DNA of 64,000 nt from Albugo candida (taxonomy: Eukaryota; Oomycota; Peronosporomycetes; Albuginales), in contig JBDOQK010000030.1 of assembly GCA_040437565.1 (NCBI GenBank), positions 62,001 to 126,000 on the forward strand, written 5' to 3'. The stretch's first letter is position 1, and every line of letters starts with the position of its first letter. The translations under genes and the position numbers were made by a program. Below, in pieces: positions 36,962 through 48,300 of the stretch. The notes below the pieces were generated by a model, which was not told the origin of the DNA, searched no databases, and saw nothing but the letters and a program-made list of their open reading frames with translations.

Positions 36962-37139
36962 ACATGAAGAGCAAAAGCACTGGAATCGTAAGCATTAAGC
37001 TAGTCTATCAGAATTAAAATTCCCGAATGGCGTATGTATGTACTGTACCAACGAGAGTCATTTTATTACCCACTGCTGCTAAAGTTTGTGCCCCAACGCA
37101 TCACAAAAATCTAAGATCACTCTATTGGATCAGAGTTCG
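36962..37139. other. Short spacer between the Copia 2 LTR and the BRCT gene
   Basis: Only 178 bases are available for the promoter and 5' UTR of the BRCT gene. I see no recognisable core element. Confidence 0.5.
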
Positions 37140-39752
37140 ATGAATGCACTGAATGAATTCATCGCAAATACTCAACTCTTCAATCAATTTCTCAAAACGC
37201 ATCAGAAGGATCTGACACAAAGACTTGCTTATGAGATTGCTGGACCCACTTCGCTACTTTCCGACAAATGCTTTTATATGTATGCGCATTTAACACAGCA
37301 ACTTTGTGAGCTCTATGAGTACTTTATCACCGAAAAGCTTATTCCACTTTTGTCACAAAAGGAGACATCGAGCACGAAACAGACCAAGTTGAAAAGCACC
37401 TTTTTGATAGTATGCGACTTCCTACAAGTCGTTCGCATCGTTTACGCACAAATGTTTTCTCAGATTGATATTATTGAATCTGCTTCACAAAGAGAAGGGG
37501 AGATTGCTTCACCATCGATCGATGCGTATAACAATCAAGAGGACTTGGCCGTTTTGACACCTCCAATCATAGAGATTCCATCGGGTCAGACACCGAGTCT
37601 TAAGGAAAAGAGGTTTGCTATCGATGAAATAAGTCAGGAATCCAGAAAATCATTTGATGCGATAATGGACATAATATCAGCGCTCGCATCGAGTCTTGAT
37701 CCAATATCACAGTCAAAAGCCATTGAAATTATAGATAGCACGAAGAATTATATCTGCAGAAAAGTTTCTGAAAGAAAAGAGTCAAAATACCTGATTGAGT
37801 TAGAAGAGCAAATTCAAGGCCTACCTTGCTCTTTGTATGGGCTGAAGCTCCTGCTAGAAGACAAAATGGTGACACATGTCCATAGTAGAGAAAATGGAAA
37901 GGTTTGTTTGGTGCAGAGTCAAAAAGTCTTGTACTTACTCGACAATGGATTACTAATCTTTGCGAGTCCGAAGAGTATGTCGAAATCAACGACTGACATA
38001 CAATGCAATGGGGCTTCCTGTCTATCTTCATCTCATCATTGTAGCGTGGTTGACATCTCACTGCGGTTGGATGTCGACGATATTTTCATAGAGAACCAAC
38101 CGGAGCGGGTGCATTCCCGGAGTGACATCACAGATGAGTTGTTTGCCTTAATATGCCACAATCAAGTCATCATGATAAGCTTCTCCGACATCCGACAAAA
38201 ACAAATCTGGCATCGCGCAATTGAGAGAGTCTTGACGGATAATGGCAACCGAACGCGAAATGTAAAGCATGATGAAATTCAGACAGATCATTCCGATCTA
38301 GCTTTACTACTGGAAGAAATGCCAATTGATCAAATTCCGTTGATTCGATTAGCCTCTCACGACGCAGAAGAACTAACCGACCTTTTTTGGATCAAGTGTG
38401 ATGGCATAAAAGCATGGGTGCGTTCGGATTGGGCACTCGGTAAAATAATGTTTGACGGTAAGACTATGCTTTTGTTTGAAGTCCTTGGATGGAAGTCATA
38501 CAACCATCTCCTTACTTGGAGCTGTATCGTAAAATCTGGTGAGTCGGGATGTGCACCGATCATGCAAATTGTTGAAAACTCTTTGACGGGACCTCAGGAC
38601 TGGAGCTTACAGCTGACACTAAAGATGGATGCGAATACATATATCATACAGCTAATGACGACACGACGGAATCGGACTGATTTCTGGTTCGACCAGTTCG
38701 CAAAAGCAATTGCTCGGAACGAAAAAATCCAAATTAATTCTGAGCGAAAATGTAGCCAGAGAATAGAACCTTACTCACCCACGTCGAGTGAGAAGGATAA
38801 AGCAATCACTGGGACGGCACGATCAAAATTGTTTACTGCTACAAATAAGGATATCATTCCATCCGACTCGACAAAACGTCCATCCAAAGAGATTAAGCAT
38901 GATGTTGCTTTAAAAGCTAAATGGATGCAATCAAAAAAGCAAAAAAAAACGAACGCTGAGTTAAACGCTGCACAGGAAGAAAGCCTGAAAGGTGGAACAT
39001 CTGGCTATTTGCAAGCATGTCCCAAGGAGTCTACGAAAGTTTCACAAAATATACTGATTACTGATGCTCCGACAAAGTTAGATGAGCATAGTTCGAGCCC
39101 TCATGAGACGATTTCAGCGTTGACATCTCCAAGTATTCGGATCGTATTGACAGGTCTCGATCCATCTGCCATTATTCGAAATCAAATCAAATCAATTACA
39201 GATGCACATCTGGAAGAGGATATCGAAGTAGCTACCCACTTGATTGTTCTCACACACAAACTCAAACGAACCGTCAAGCTCATGTGTGGTATAGCGTATT
39301 GCGATCACATTTATATAGCGAAATGGCTCCTGGATTCGGCAAATAGTGGTCACCCCATCGAGAACGAAAATACGGAATACTGTCTGACCGATCGAGAGGC
39401 GGAACAAAAATGGAAATTTAGTCTATTTGAAATTATGTATGGACGCACAAAAGAACAACGCCAGAGATTGTTTCATGGAAGTCGCTTTTTTGTGACAAAT
39501 CACAAAAGCCTCTTACCACCATTTAATGATCTGCAAAAAATGGTGCAATCAGCCGGAGGTACGATCTTTTGCAAAGGGATTGCCGAGCCGACAGACATTG
39601 TCATCACGACAAAGGCAGCACTCACAGTACCGAGTATACTGAAGCGCTTGCGCAATGCACAAAAAGTATACTCGCCGGAACTGATCCTGAGTGGTATTTT
39701 GCAACAAAGACTCGGACTTGACAATCATCAACTTGAGTTGCCGCACAATTAG
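37140..39752 (+). CDS. Tandem-BRCT protein with a PH-like middle domain
   Basis: This is a single uninterrupted frame of 870 residues from ATG 37140. The frame is open back to a stop at 37080, but no ATG lies upstream, so 37140 is the likely start unless there is an upstream exon. Residues ~1-230 are mostly helical with no sure match; a RhoGEF-like fold is conceivable. Residues ~244-362 look like a PH domain (beta-rich, ending in a helix around KQIWHRAIERVL). Residues ~410-527 may be a second PH-like unit. A Lys-rich linker (~535-660) precedes two BRCT repeats: ~665-735 (RIVLTGLDP, ATHLIVLTHKLKRTVK) and ~776-860 (LFHGSRFFV, GGTIFCK). The paired C-terminal BRCTs resemble MDC1/PTIP-type phosphopeptide-binding modules used in DNA-damage signalling. 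The overall architecture is not one I can name. Confidence 0.75.
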   Translation: MNALNEFIANTQLFNQFLKTHQKDLTQRLAYEIAGPTSLLSDKCFYMYAHLTQQLCELYEYFITEKLIPLLSQKETSSTKQTKLKSTFLIVCDFLQVVRIVYAQMFSQIDIIESASQREGEIASPSIDAYNNQEDLAVLTPPIIEIPSGQTPSLKEKRFAIDEISQESRKSFDAIMDIISALASSLDPISQSKAIEIIDSTKNYICRKVSERKESKYLIELEEQIQGLPCSLYGLKLLLEDKMVTHVHSRENGKVCLVQSQKVLYLLDNGLLIFASPKSMSKSTTDIQCNGASCLSSSHHCSVVDISLRLDVDDIFIENQPERVHSRSDITDELFALICHNQVIMISFSDIRQKQIWHRAIERVLTDNGNRTRNVKHDEIQTDHSDLALLLEEMPIDQIPLIRLASHDAEELTDLFWIKCDGIKAWVRSDWALGKIMFDGKTMLLFEVLGWKSYNHLLTWSCIVKSGESGCAPIMQIVENSLTGPQDWSLQLTLKMDANTYIIQLMTTRRNRTDFWFDQFAKAIARNEKIQINSERKCSQRIEPYSPTSSEKDKAITGTARSKLFTATNKDIIPSDSTKRPSKEIKHDVALKAKWMQSKKQKKTNAELNAAQEESLKGGTSGYLQACPKESTKVSQNILITDAPTKLDEHSSSPHETISALTSPSIRIVLTGLDPSAIIRNQIKSITDAHLEEDIEVATHLIVLTHKLKRTVKLMCGIAYCDHIYIAKWLLDSANSGHPIENENTEYCLTDREAEQKWKFSLFEIMYGRTKEQRQRLFHGSRFFVTNHKSLLPPFNDLQKMVQSAGGTIFCKGIAEPTDIVITTKAALTVPSILKRLRNAQKVYSPELILSGILQQRLGLDNHQLELPHN

Positions 39753-41215
39753 CTCCAGCAGGACGAGATTGGATCGTCTACTAAAAGACTTTACTGCTTT
39801 TTTGAGTTGATAAATAGAGAAATCTCAACACACATCTTATTTATGAATTTCCAGTAGTAATATTGCAAAGGAAATCACGGTATCCACGCTCATTTGGTAT
39901 GTTGGAGCCTTGATCACAATGACGCGTAAGGTGTCATTTCACGTGTATCACCGCATCACAAATTGGTGATATATTGATAAGATCCTCTGCTATCATTAAT
40001 TTAATCACAACCACCACACTGAAATCTATGCCTGACAAACATCTAAGGCTCAATAAAGTGATTTAGGTCGCCGGATGTAAAAGAACATTCAGTCGTTCCT
40101 CCTACGCTGGTCGCGAGGCGCAGACTGGCGAAATCGAAGTTTTTACTCGCTTTCAGGATCGCTTCAAAGTATGTTGCTGATAGATAATGTCAACGAGCAA
40201 AAAAGCGCTAATACTCTGACAGACGTTTTCGATTAGGCTGCATCAACTCCTGCTCTGATAGTCTCCATATACGCTATTTCTCACTACTCTACTGAATAAG
40301 TCGAGAATCTATCACAGCTCTAAAACATAATGAAACAATTCAAGACTTCAATGAACGCTCCAGATAAGGCAGTGCCATTATTACCACAACAGTTGAGATA
40401 GTTGTAAATACTTCGAGGAAGATTATGTGTACTCTGCATGTCCTTTTGCTACAACACTGCTTCTGCAAAATTTGAAAACTTTTCCTTTTGAATGCGTTCG
40501 CTCGTCTTACGGAAAGTATCACATTTATATTCAGCTGTGATGCCATGCAATTTTAGACTTTTCGAAAATTTAACAGATCGTCACACGAATCCAACCGTAC
40601 ATAATCGCAAACACTATTGCACAAAGTTGGCGTAAGATCGACGAAATAGATCAGCGACGTCAATGTATGATTCAAGAAGTCTGACGATATATGGCAGATG
40701 ATGCAATTGTTCCATGTCTCTATCATGCAATCCGGCCATTTCGATATTGTGGAGCGTTTAAAACAACTTTCCGTTTATAAGTTATTGTGTGCCGTCTTCC
40801 GAAAGACTCGCGTAAAAAAAATACAGCTGTTGAATTGATGTGCTCCACCATTGTAAATTATTCCATTCCATCTGTTGCAGCATCAAATATTGAAACTAGC
40901 CAGTTGCTTACATTCCTGATCATGGGAGATAGGTGCCGAAGATGGTGATGAGTGACGGTCGTGTACGCAATGTATCGACCGTTTCGTTACCAAGACAACT
41001 GAACACACCGCAGGATTGCTGGAAACGATACATTACAATGCGAGCTAAAGAGATTGAATAGACTTCACGGAAACATGCAAAGAAACTGTAACTTCATCCG
41101 AATACATCACACAAACGTGACGATCCAACAGAAAAATCATCATTCCTTGCACGACACACAAATCTTCATAATCCAAAAGTTAACGAGATAGAGACTAAGA
41201 AACAATAGACTGTGA
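39753..41215. other. Intergenic DNA between the BRCT and bZIP genes
   Basis: About 1.46 kb with no gene, tRNA or repeat end that I can support. It is the longest plain spacer in the second gene island and presumably holds the bZIP promoter. Confidence 0.6.
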
Positions 41216-42673
41216 ATGAAATTTAGTGACATTGAACCGTTACCGTTCCCCTATGGAGTCGATGTATCGCGTTCCTTTTCTTTTGCAAATTTTACAGCGA
41301 TTGAAAGATTTATCCTACGGGAACTTTTGAGCGCTATTGATCCACCTGAACGGAAGAGGAAGTATCGCTCCGATCTCGAAGATTTGCACTGGATCCCAAT
41401 AGGTGAAAAGCTGCATAAAACGTTGGTCCCGTCTGGAAGTTTGCCGACGAAGCCATTTTTGAAAAAGGACGAATATCACCACGTCACTCCTATAGCTCAT
41501 GAGAAAATAAGCCTTCGCAAGCGAAATATTCGATCGCATTCTCGGCCAGACGAAATGAGTCGCTATGAGAGACATAAACAGCGAAATCGAATTTCGATGC
41601 AAAAACTTCGAAAGCGAGAAAAGGAACAAATTAGATTTTATCATAGATTAATCCAACAACTAGAACAAGAACTTGAGCAGCATTTGGACGTCTATGAGAA
41701 GAAAACTACTAATATCAAGACATTTCGTGAAGACCTTGAAAAAGCAGCAAAGATCAGAGTTACTCACAATGCAGTGTGGCGGATGAATAATGATCAGCAA
41801 CGCCTGTTAGTGGAAACTGTGTCGCTTCGGAGGAACAGAGCAATTCTACGTGAAAAACGTGCACGAGTAAATCAGAGAATTCACACCTTACAAGAGCTTG
41901 TACGGCAACCTGCTTTATCGTTCACACTTTGTATTCCTACAAACGTGACTAGGGAGAATTTCGAAATCTTTGTAAACTCACTGTCTGAAGACCATATAGA
42001 AGGCATCGTAGATGCAAGTCTGCAACGTTTGACCTTGTTCAATCGAGCTACTGATGTTTTCGATTTAGAAGATGATGTGCCCGTACAAGAATGGAATCGA
42101 CTGGTCGCTACGACTCACATGAAAAATTGCAAGTATTTATTCTCAAAAAGGTATAGCAAGACAGACATCGACGCGCTTGAGAAAAATACATGGCTGCTTA
42201 TGAAGACTTGCCAAAATGTATGGCCAGGGACTGATCCATGGGAAGAAGGGGATACACCTCGAATCATACGATTCGTTAATGACAACACAATTTTCATTCT
42301 ATGTGGAAAGAGCATCCTTACCGGTGTCTTCCTGCTGTTTAGAAGGCAAGATGGCTATGACACTGTACATGGCTTACAAAGCGTGGAGTTTCACGGGTCT
42401 TCGGACTTGGATAGCGTGATCATGTCTGCAAGCACAGTGCGGGACGAGGGAATATATACAAAGAAACACGCTCTTCTTTTTGCGTATACGTTGACCAAGA
42501 TAAGGTGTTCATTCGATCAGGATCAAAGTTCAAAGCAAGGAAGTCCCGAGTTTAACGACTGTGTCGTCAAAGCATGTGGGCAAATCGCTTGTGATGACCA
42601 GCTGACCGCAAAAGAGATTCTTTATCAAGCTTTCCCATCGATTTGTGCTTTTGAAGAAAAGGTCTTTATGTAA
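41216..42673 (+). CDS. bZIP transcription factor, oomycete-type
   Basis: An intronless frame of 485 residues from ATG 41216. The basic region is at about 116-140 (RYERHKQRNRISMQKLRKRE), followed by a heptad-patterned coiled coil to about 165 and a second helical stretch to about 230. The DNA-contact Asn (N124) and the final Arg (R132) of the N-x7-R bZIP signature are present. Positions that are usually Ala and Ser/Cys are Met and Leu, so base contacts may be unusual. Oomycetes are known to have bZIPs with altered basic regions. The C-terminal 250 residues have no domain I recognise but keep the length seen in oomycete bZIP proteins with a long tail. It should act in the nucleus as a dimer. 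It converges on RNASEH2C with 194 bases between the stops. Confidence 0.75.
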   Translation: MKFSDIEPLPFPYGVDVSRSFSFANFTAIERFILRELLSAIDPPERKRKYRSDLEDLHWIPIGEKLHKTLVPSGSLPTKPFLKKDEYHHVTPIAHEKISLRKRNIRSHSRPDEMSRYERHKQRNRISMQKLRKREKEQIRFYHRLIQQLEQELEQHLDVYEKKTTNIKTFREDLEKAAKIRVTHNAVWRMNNDQQRLLVETVSLRRNRAILREKRARVNQRIHTLQELVRQPALSFTLCIPTNVTRENFEIFVNSLSEDHIEGIVDASLQRLTLFNRATDVFDLEDDVPVQEWNRLVATTHMKNCKYLFSKRYSKTDIDALEKNTWLLMKTCQNVWPGTDPWEEGDTPRIIRFVNDNTIFILCGKSILTGVFLLFRRQDGYDTVHGLQSVEFHGSSDLDSVIMSASTVRDEGIYTKKHALLFAYTLTKIRCSFDQDQSSKQGSPEFNDCVVKACGQIACDDQLTAKEILYQAFPSICAFEEKVFM

Positions 42674-42867
42674 AGTTCGAGAGCACGCCAAGTCATGCAT
42701 TGTGGTCACCTACGTGCAACCCAGTGTCGATTTGATCACTGCCTCCAGCTTTAACTGAGAACATAAAAACAAATAGATGCATTCGTGTCATCTGCAATTG
42801 GAGAGTTGCACGAAGTATATCAATATAATTTTCTATCAAGATTTGTCATATAATCAACAATGCCGTT

Positions 42868-43438
42868 TCAAACGCGATAATGAATAGCCTTTGATAATTC
42901 ATTCCAACATTTCAGGACACCCTGAAGCTCCAGTGACTCGTCCACTAGTTCGTCTTGAACGTTCCTAATATACGTACAAACTTATAAGACATTGTGGTTC
43001 ACACAAGTATCCTCACCACAAAGTAATCTCGTCAAAATGTGAGTCGACATCCCAGATGAGCAGATCTTGCGTTTCACTTGTTGTTTTATCGTCTACAACG
43101 AATCCTACAAATGTGACATTTCAATGTATCTGCTGCTATGATCCTAATGACAATCTCATCTTCGTACCGGTCAAGTCCATAGACTTCAATCTCACACGCT
43201 CCCCGCATAGCTCAACTCCGCGGAATTGCGCTGTCTGAATTTCTTCCTCGTTTCCATTCTTAGCTTCTGCTACTTCCGTTCTTTGAGGTTGGAAGTACTT
43301 ATTGACAAAGGCTTGACCATCGTAATCGATATGACACGGCAAAGAATGCACAGCACTACTATTTTTTGGTGGCAACGGACATCGGACCAAGCAAACATGC
43401 ACATCATCCGATACAATCAAGTCAGTGTCGCTCATCAT
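42868..43438 (-). CDS. RNASEH2C: Ribonuclease H2 subunit C, 3 exons
   Basis: The exons are 43438-43168, 43104-43017 and 42964-42868, giving 151 residues. Introns of 63 and 52 nt are GT/AG and in frame. RNase H2 is the nuclear trimer that removes ribonucleotides from DNA and cleaves RNA:DNA hybrids; subunit C is a non-catalytic partner of subunit B. Family marks are HSLPCHIDYDG, KYFQP, FRGVELCGERVRL, then GFVV, ITLW and a C-terminal KCWNELSKAIH, in the same order and spacing as human RNASEH2C. The family is short and poorly conserved, so the call rests on this ordered set. Its ATG is only 39 bases beyond the stop of the upstream sugar-transporter gene on the same strand. Confidence 0.85.
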
Positions 43439-43477
43439 ATAGTTCCTATTTTGATGTTTTACACTATACAGACAAAA

Positions 43478-45250
43478 TTACAGTGCAGTCATGGGTTTCG
43501 AAGGAGGCAATAAAATATCGACTTCATCTTCCTCCTTTTGCCAAGCTTCTTTTGCCACCACATCCGCCTTTTGTGTGTCGTGAACGCAATAAAGCACAAA
43601 AATGACACATGAAAGACTTAATCCGCTACATAATACGAGTGCGTTAGCTCAATTTTGAGAAAGTTTTGCAGATAAATGACGCACCCGAAAACTAGACATA
43701 ATTTGGCAAGACCGTCCTTTTCTGGATTGTCACCAGTACCGAGAAAGTGGATGGCTGATAACGTATAAGACGCTACGATTATATTCCAAATGTATCCGAC
43801 TCCCATATATATCGAGAATGCTCGAGAGCGAATTTCGACTGGAGTGATATCTGTGAGATAGACCCTGCGAGGATATCAAGATGAAAAATTCAATTGTCAA
43901 CAACAATTCATAGCGTACCATACGACAACGCCCAACCCAACGGCGAAGCCGGCGATAAAGAAGAGGACGCACAGCACGGTGATCTGCCCTTGCAACCTCG
44001 TGTTGTTATCCAGATAAAGCAGCGACCCGCTGAGACACATCAGTGCAGCAGTCATCAAAGCGGAGCCAAAAATTAGAAGCTTTCTTCTTCCATAAGTATC
44101 CACAATCTGAAGAGAAATGATCGTTGCCAAAACATTCACCAAGTTCGCGGTGACGTTGGCCATGAAGGGATCCGCAAGTCCAGCAATTTCGAACAATTTT
44201 GCAGAATAGAGCATCACGGTATTGATACCAGTTATCCTATTAGGGCGTTTCACCTCTCGATCAGCTCTAATCAAGATTGCATCATCTTACATACGCTTGA
44301 AACGTGATGAGTGCTGATCCGGTTAGTATGATCGACAGGTGCATCCAAAGATCTTGAATTGATGCCATTCTCTGTTTTTTCTGGAGCTCTATTTGTTGAG
44401 CCATTTCTTCTAATTCAGCCTTGATCGACTCGTCCGTTTTCTCCTGTCCTCGCAATTGCTTCAACATCAATTGTGCCTGCACAATGCACACGGTATAACA
44501 GATCTATCAAGTGAGCATTTCCACCTACAGCGTCTCTACCACGATGCTTGTACAACCATAACGGACTTTCCGGAAACCATCGGATACAGCTGCATTGGAT
44601 TATCGCTGGAACGACAATGAGCAAATTCAAATACTACTCTCCATCACAATCATTCAGTTCGCAAACATTTGGCAACAATGAATTTTGTATCTCACCCGCC
44701 AGCCGTCCGGAATGTGCTTGATGAAAAACCAGCCAAAACAACTTGTCGCGAGTATCCCAATTGTCACGCACAATTGATGATAACTCGTTAATTTACCTCG
44801 ACTACAAATTGGAGCAATCTCGCTAAGGAGTATCGGAACTGTATTGGTGACAATCCCACATGCAATTCTATCAAGCATTTGTCAAGTCGACTGCTAGCAA
44901 CATGGCCGATCGTACCCGATGCAAAGTCTTCCCGAAAACAGTTCCATTTTGGAATTTGCTAAAGCACATAGTAGCGCGCCAATGACAAAGAACACGTTAT
45001 TGAGTAGAATTAACCTTCGCAAGCTGATACGCTCTGCTAAATCGCCAGTACTGAAGGCTGCCACAAGCGCACCAACTAAAACTAATCCTGTTGCTCGTTC
45101 CTGTTCTTCTGTTTCAAGCCTAAGACTATTCAGTATAGAGCCTATCGCATTTGGTAAAATGCAGACATTCAGTACTGTGAACGTATATCCCCATAGAAGC
45201 GATGAAATTGCGACTAAAGAGCCGATACAAGTGAGACGATAACCGCTCAT
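43478..45250 (-). CDS. MFS sugar transporter, 7 exons
   Basis: The exons are 45250-44916, 44867-44696, 44633-44529, 44476-44295, 44236-43919, 43864-43685 and 43625-43478. They give 479 residues with six GT/AG introns of 48-62 nt, all in frame. Twelve membrane helices are expected. Sugar-porter marks are GRLCIGIACG, SEIAP followed by RGKL and HQL, DGWR, PESPLWL after helix 6, ITGINTVMLYS in helix 7, VDTYGRRKLL between helices 8 and 9, and TDITPVEIRSR with a following Trp-rich helix 10. The central loop is acidic and Lys-rich (KTDESIKAELEEM), as in hexose transporters. It probably imports hexoses by proton symport or facilitated diffusion at the plasma membrane. The Arg usual in PESPRWL is Leu here. 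It starts 55 bases beyond the polycystin stop. Confidence 0.92.
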
Positions 45251-45305
45251 ACAACAAACGGAATTGTCCGAACTTAGCGTCTATTACCGTACTTTCGAAT
45301 CGAAC

Positions 45306-48300
45306 TCATCTAAAGTTGTTTCCCTCCTTTAGTTGGAATTTCATAGCTAAGAGCATCTTGATTGTCTCTATAGCAATGTTGATATCATACTCTTTCTCTT
45401 CGTCCGACAAAAAGACATACGGCACCAGGCACGGATGCGTTTTCGTTTTGTCATCACGTTCGGGACCGTATGTCCATCCCTCATCCATTCTTCCTTTCGA
45501 CCACACTTCGTGGGCATTTTCAGCGAGCAAATCTACAAGATGAAGAAGAGATGGAGGGATTTCCTGATCACTCGTATCGATAGGTGTCGGTCGATAGATT
45601 TGTTTTCGATCCGAACCGTAAAATGTGAAAAACGGAGACGCGTCACTAAAAGTCGATTGTCGTTGCAACTTACTTCCGTTTTCTTGTGACAACTTCCGAT
45701 TCAGTTGTTTTTTGTTCAAAGTAACTTGGTTGGAAATGGAGCCGGAATTGAGGTCGATATCAACATTTTCGTCCTGATCGTCTTCTTCCACTGCAAAACT
45801 TTGACCAGCAGACTCCCGACGACTCGAAGATCGCGCGATTGATTCCGTTAAAGTTTCAGAGGTGTTTTCACGTGCGATCACATACTTCATAATCAGTATC
45901 GTTTTGATTGTTTCCATGGCTGACCGATAATCGAATGCTTGTTCATCTTTTGGGAGAAGTTTGAACGGTATAAGATTTGGATGTTTTCGTTCACTACCGT
46001 TTCTTTCTTCACCGTATTCCCAGCCTTGTTTGATCCGTTCCAAAGCCCACATCTCGTGTGTGTTTTCCGCAAGCATATCTGCTATATGACTCAACGGTCC
46101 GAGCTCGACTTTGCTCGTATCGACCGGCTTGGGACGGTAATTATGACCTTCCTCTTCACGGGATGGCATGTCAGTCAAACACTTTCGGAAGCGATACATA
46201 ATTTGTATCGCTTCTTGCCGAATTTGATCCTTAGAACACCCGCTTGTTCGCTTCTGCCGTCTGAGATGCATGTCCAGCATTCGAATCAATTCATCCAATC
46301 GAACACTTTTGTGACCTTCACTCCGCATTTTATCGAACAAAAGCCACAGACGATAATCGTCCAACAGAGAAGAATCATTACCTCCGTTTCCGTAGTTGAG
46401 CCAAATTTTGGTCGCACGTACAATACACTCGCGGATTTCGTTATAAATGACTTTGCCGACGTGAAAGACAAACAGTTGCCAGGGTATCTCAAGCTTTTCA
46501 CCACCCAAAAGCTCGTATACATATTTATGGGTTGCCGAATTCCGTCGACGCTCATTATCGCTCATATGCGAAACTCTATCGTGTTCATTTTCCAGGACGA
46601 TGCATTCCACAGACAATTTGTTGTGCTGAACGACTCTCAGCGGCACAACAGAACCGAGCATGTAGTCACCAATTAAGCGTACAGTGATGCCAATTGGTAT
46701 CAACTTTTTTATCGTTTTGTGATCGAAATCGTCACAAAGTCGGATGTACGTTCGTTCATGTTGCTCGACCCCGCTACCGGACCCTGGAGGCTCTGGATAC
46801 GTCGAGGAATCAGGTGACTTTGCGTGTTTTGCGCGGTCATGAAATTTGATACGACGGTCAAATTTCACTCCAAATCGCATTAGAGCCATGATACGCCAAA
46901 CAGCACTTCGAAAAAGCTTACTAACACGCTGTCGAGTTTCTTCTTGGTCGACTAAATTCGTCGAAATCAATCGAACATACTGGTGAGGTCGGAGTTGGAT
47001 CACTTGGTTTTTCGTCGTCACAACGGTCGGGGCACAAGCTTGTAAGAATAATCGCATGCGCATGAGCGCATCATATTCCAAGTCGTCGTTCAAACACGAA
47101 GCTTTCATAATATGACTGTCGACCTTGTCATCCCCTCCAGAGCTTCCCGTGCTTTTTTCCTCCAGAATGCCAGTATCTCCAGCATGTTTAGCAAACTCAT
47201 AGTATTCTGAGAGTATGGCCACAAACATATTGACCAAGACTTGGAAGACCAAAATGATAAAAGTCACTAGAAATAGTGGAGCCAGTCGTGGATTGGCCTG
47301 TTGTAATCGAGGGTATTCGAGATCCCCTGCTAGCATATGAAAGCATGTCGAGTACGATTTTGAAAGCGATGAGAACTCTTTAAGTGCCGATCCAAACGCA
47401 TAGTAACCCATGAAGGAATAGCCCAAAAAAATCAGATTGAAAATGACCAAGAAACCCATCAGATCTCTCATGGCCATTCCTAGGACTCGCCACAACAGAT
47501 TCAAAGTAGAGTTCATTCGTAGGAATTTGAAGACGCGAAGAAAACTGACAGCGGATGCCACGGAGGCGAAATCCGATAATTGCTGATATGATGTGAGTAA
47601 AAGAACCCCATACGAATGCAAGTCGAAATTCATATCACTCAGAGAATCGATGCCGGTCGGATGTACGGATAAAAACGCATGTCTGAACGCACTTGAAACA
47701 ATGAAATAATGCGCCATTTGAGCTAAGAGACAGAAAAGAACGAGCAAATGCACGATTTCAAATACATTCCACAAGTCTGTGCTCAGGTACGTCACAAGTC
47801 CCTGTGTGGATATCCTCGACCATTCTCCGATACAATAGCCTGTCCAGAACAGGATCAACGCAAACCATACCATCAGCCTGTTATCGAGCCACCAAAAGAA
47901 TGATTGATGAGTTTGGTTGGCAATTTCGTCACAACTTTGGGTAGCATTTTCGACGCAAATTGGATGATTCAGCTTTGAAAGAGTCGCTTCGTCTAATCCT
48001 AAAACTCGCAAATTTGCACTGTGAGGAAAATGGCTGAGGTAGCCGGAGGGATCGATAGTGACAGTATGATAACCGATGGTGAACACTTCAGTAAATGGAT
48101 TGAGTAAAATGAAGCTGAGACTTGCTGCTCTTGTTGCGGCAGATAGCCATTTGTCCTCCATGATGTCTTCAATCTTCACATTGCATAAGTCGATCAGATA
48201 GCCGCCAGTGCCATAACACTCATTTTGCTGACCTATCCTGGTAAATGTAGGGAGAACTGGCATGGAGTGTAGTAAGCGTGGACATAAAAGTTCAAGTCCG

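Noticed and set aside
37086-37139. Extension of the BRCT protein to 37086
   Set aside because: The codon at 37086 is TTG and a stop lies just upstream at 37080. The first ATG at 37140 is a better start.
43136-43438. A 100-residue single-exon protein
   Set aside because: The frame ends inside an intron. The splice structure to 42868 gives a full RNASEH2C, which is reported instead.
45939-46676. A 245-residue plus-strand open frame
   Set aside because: It lies wholly inside the polycystin gene on the opposite strand. Its composition is what the antisense of that gene would give, and it matches no family.
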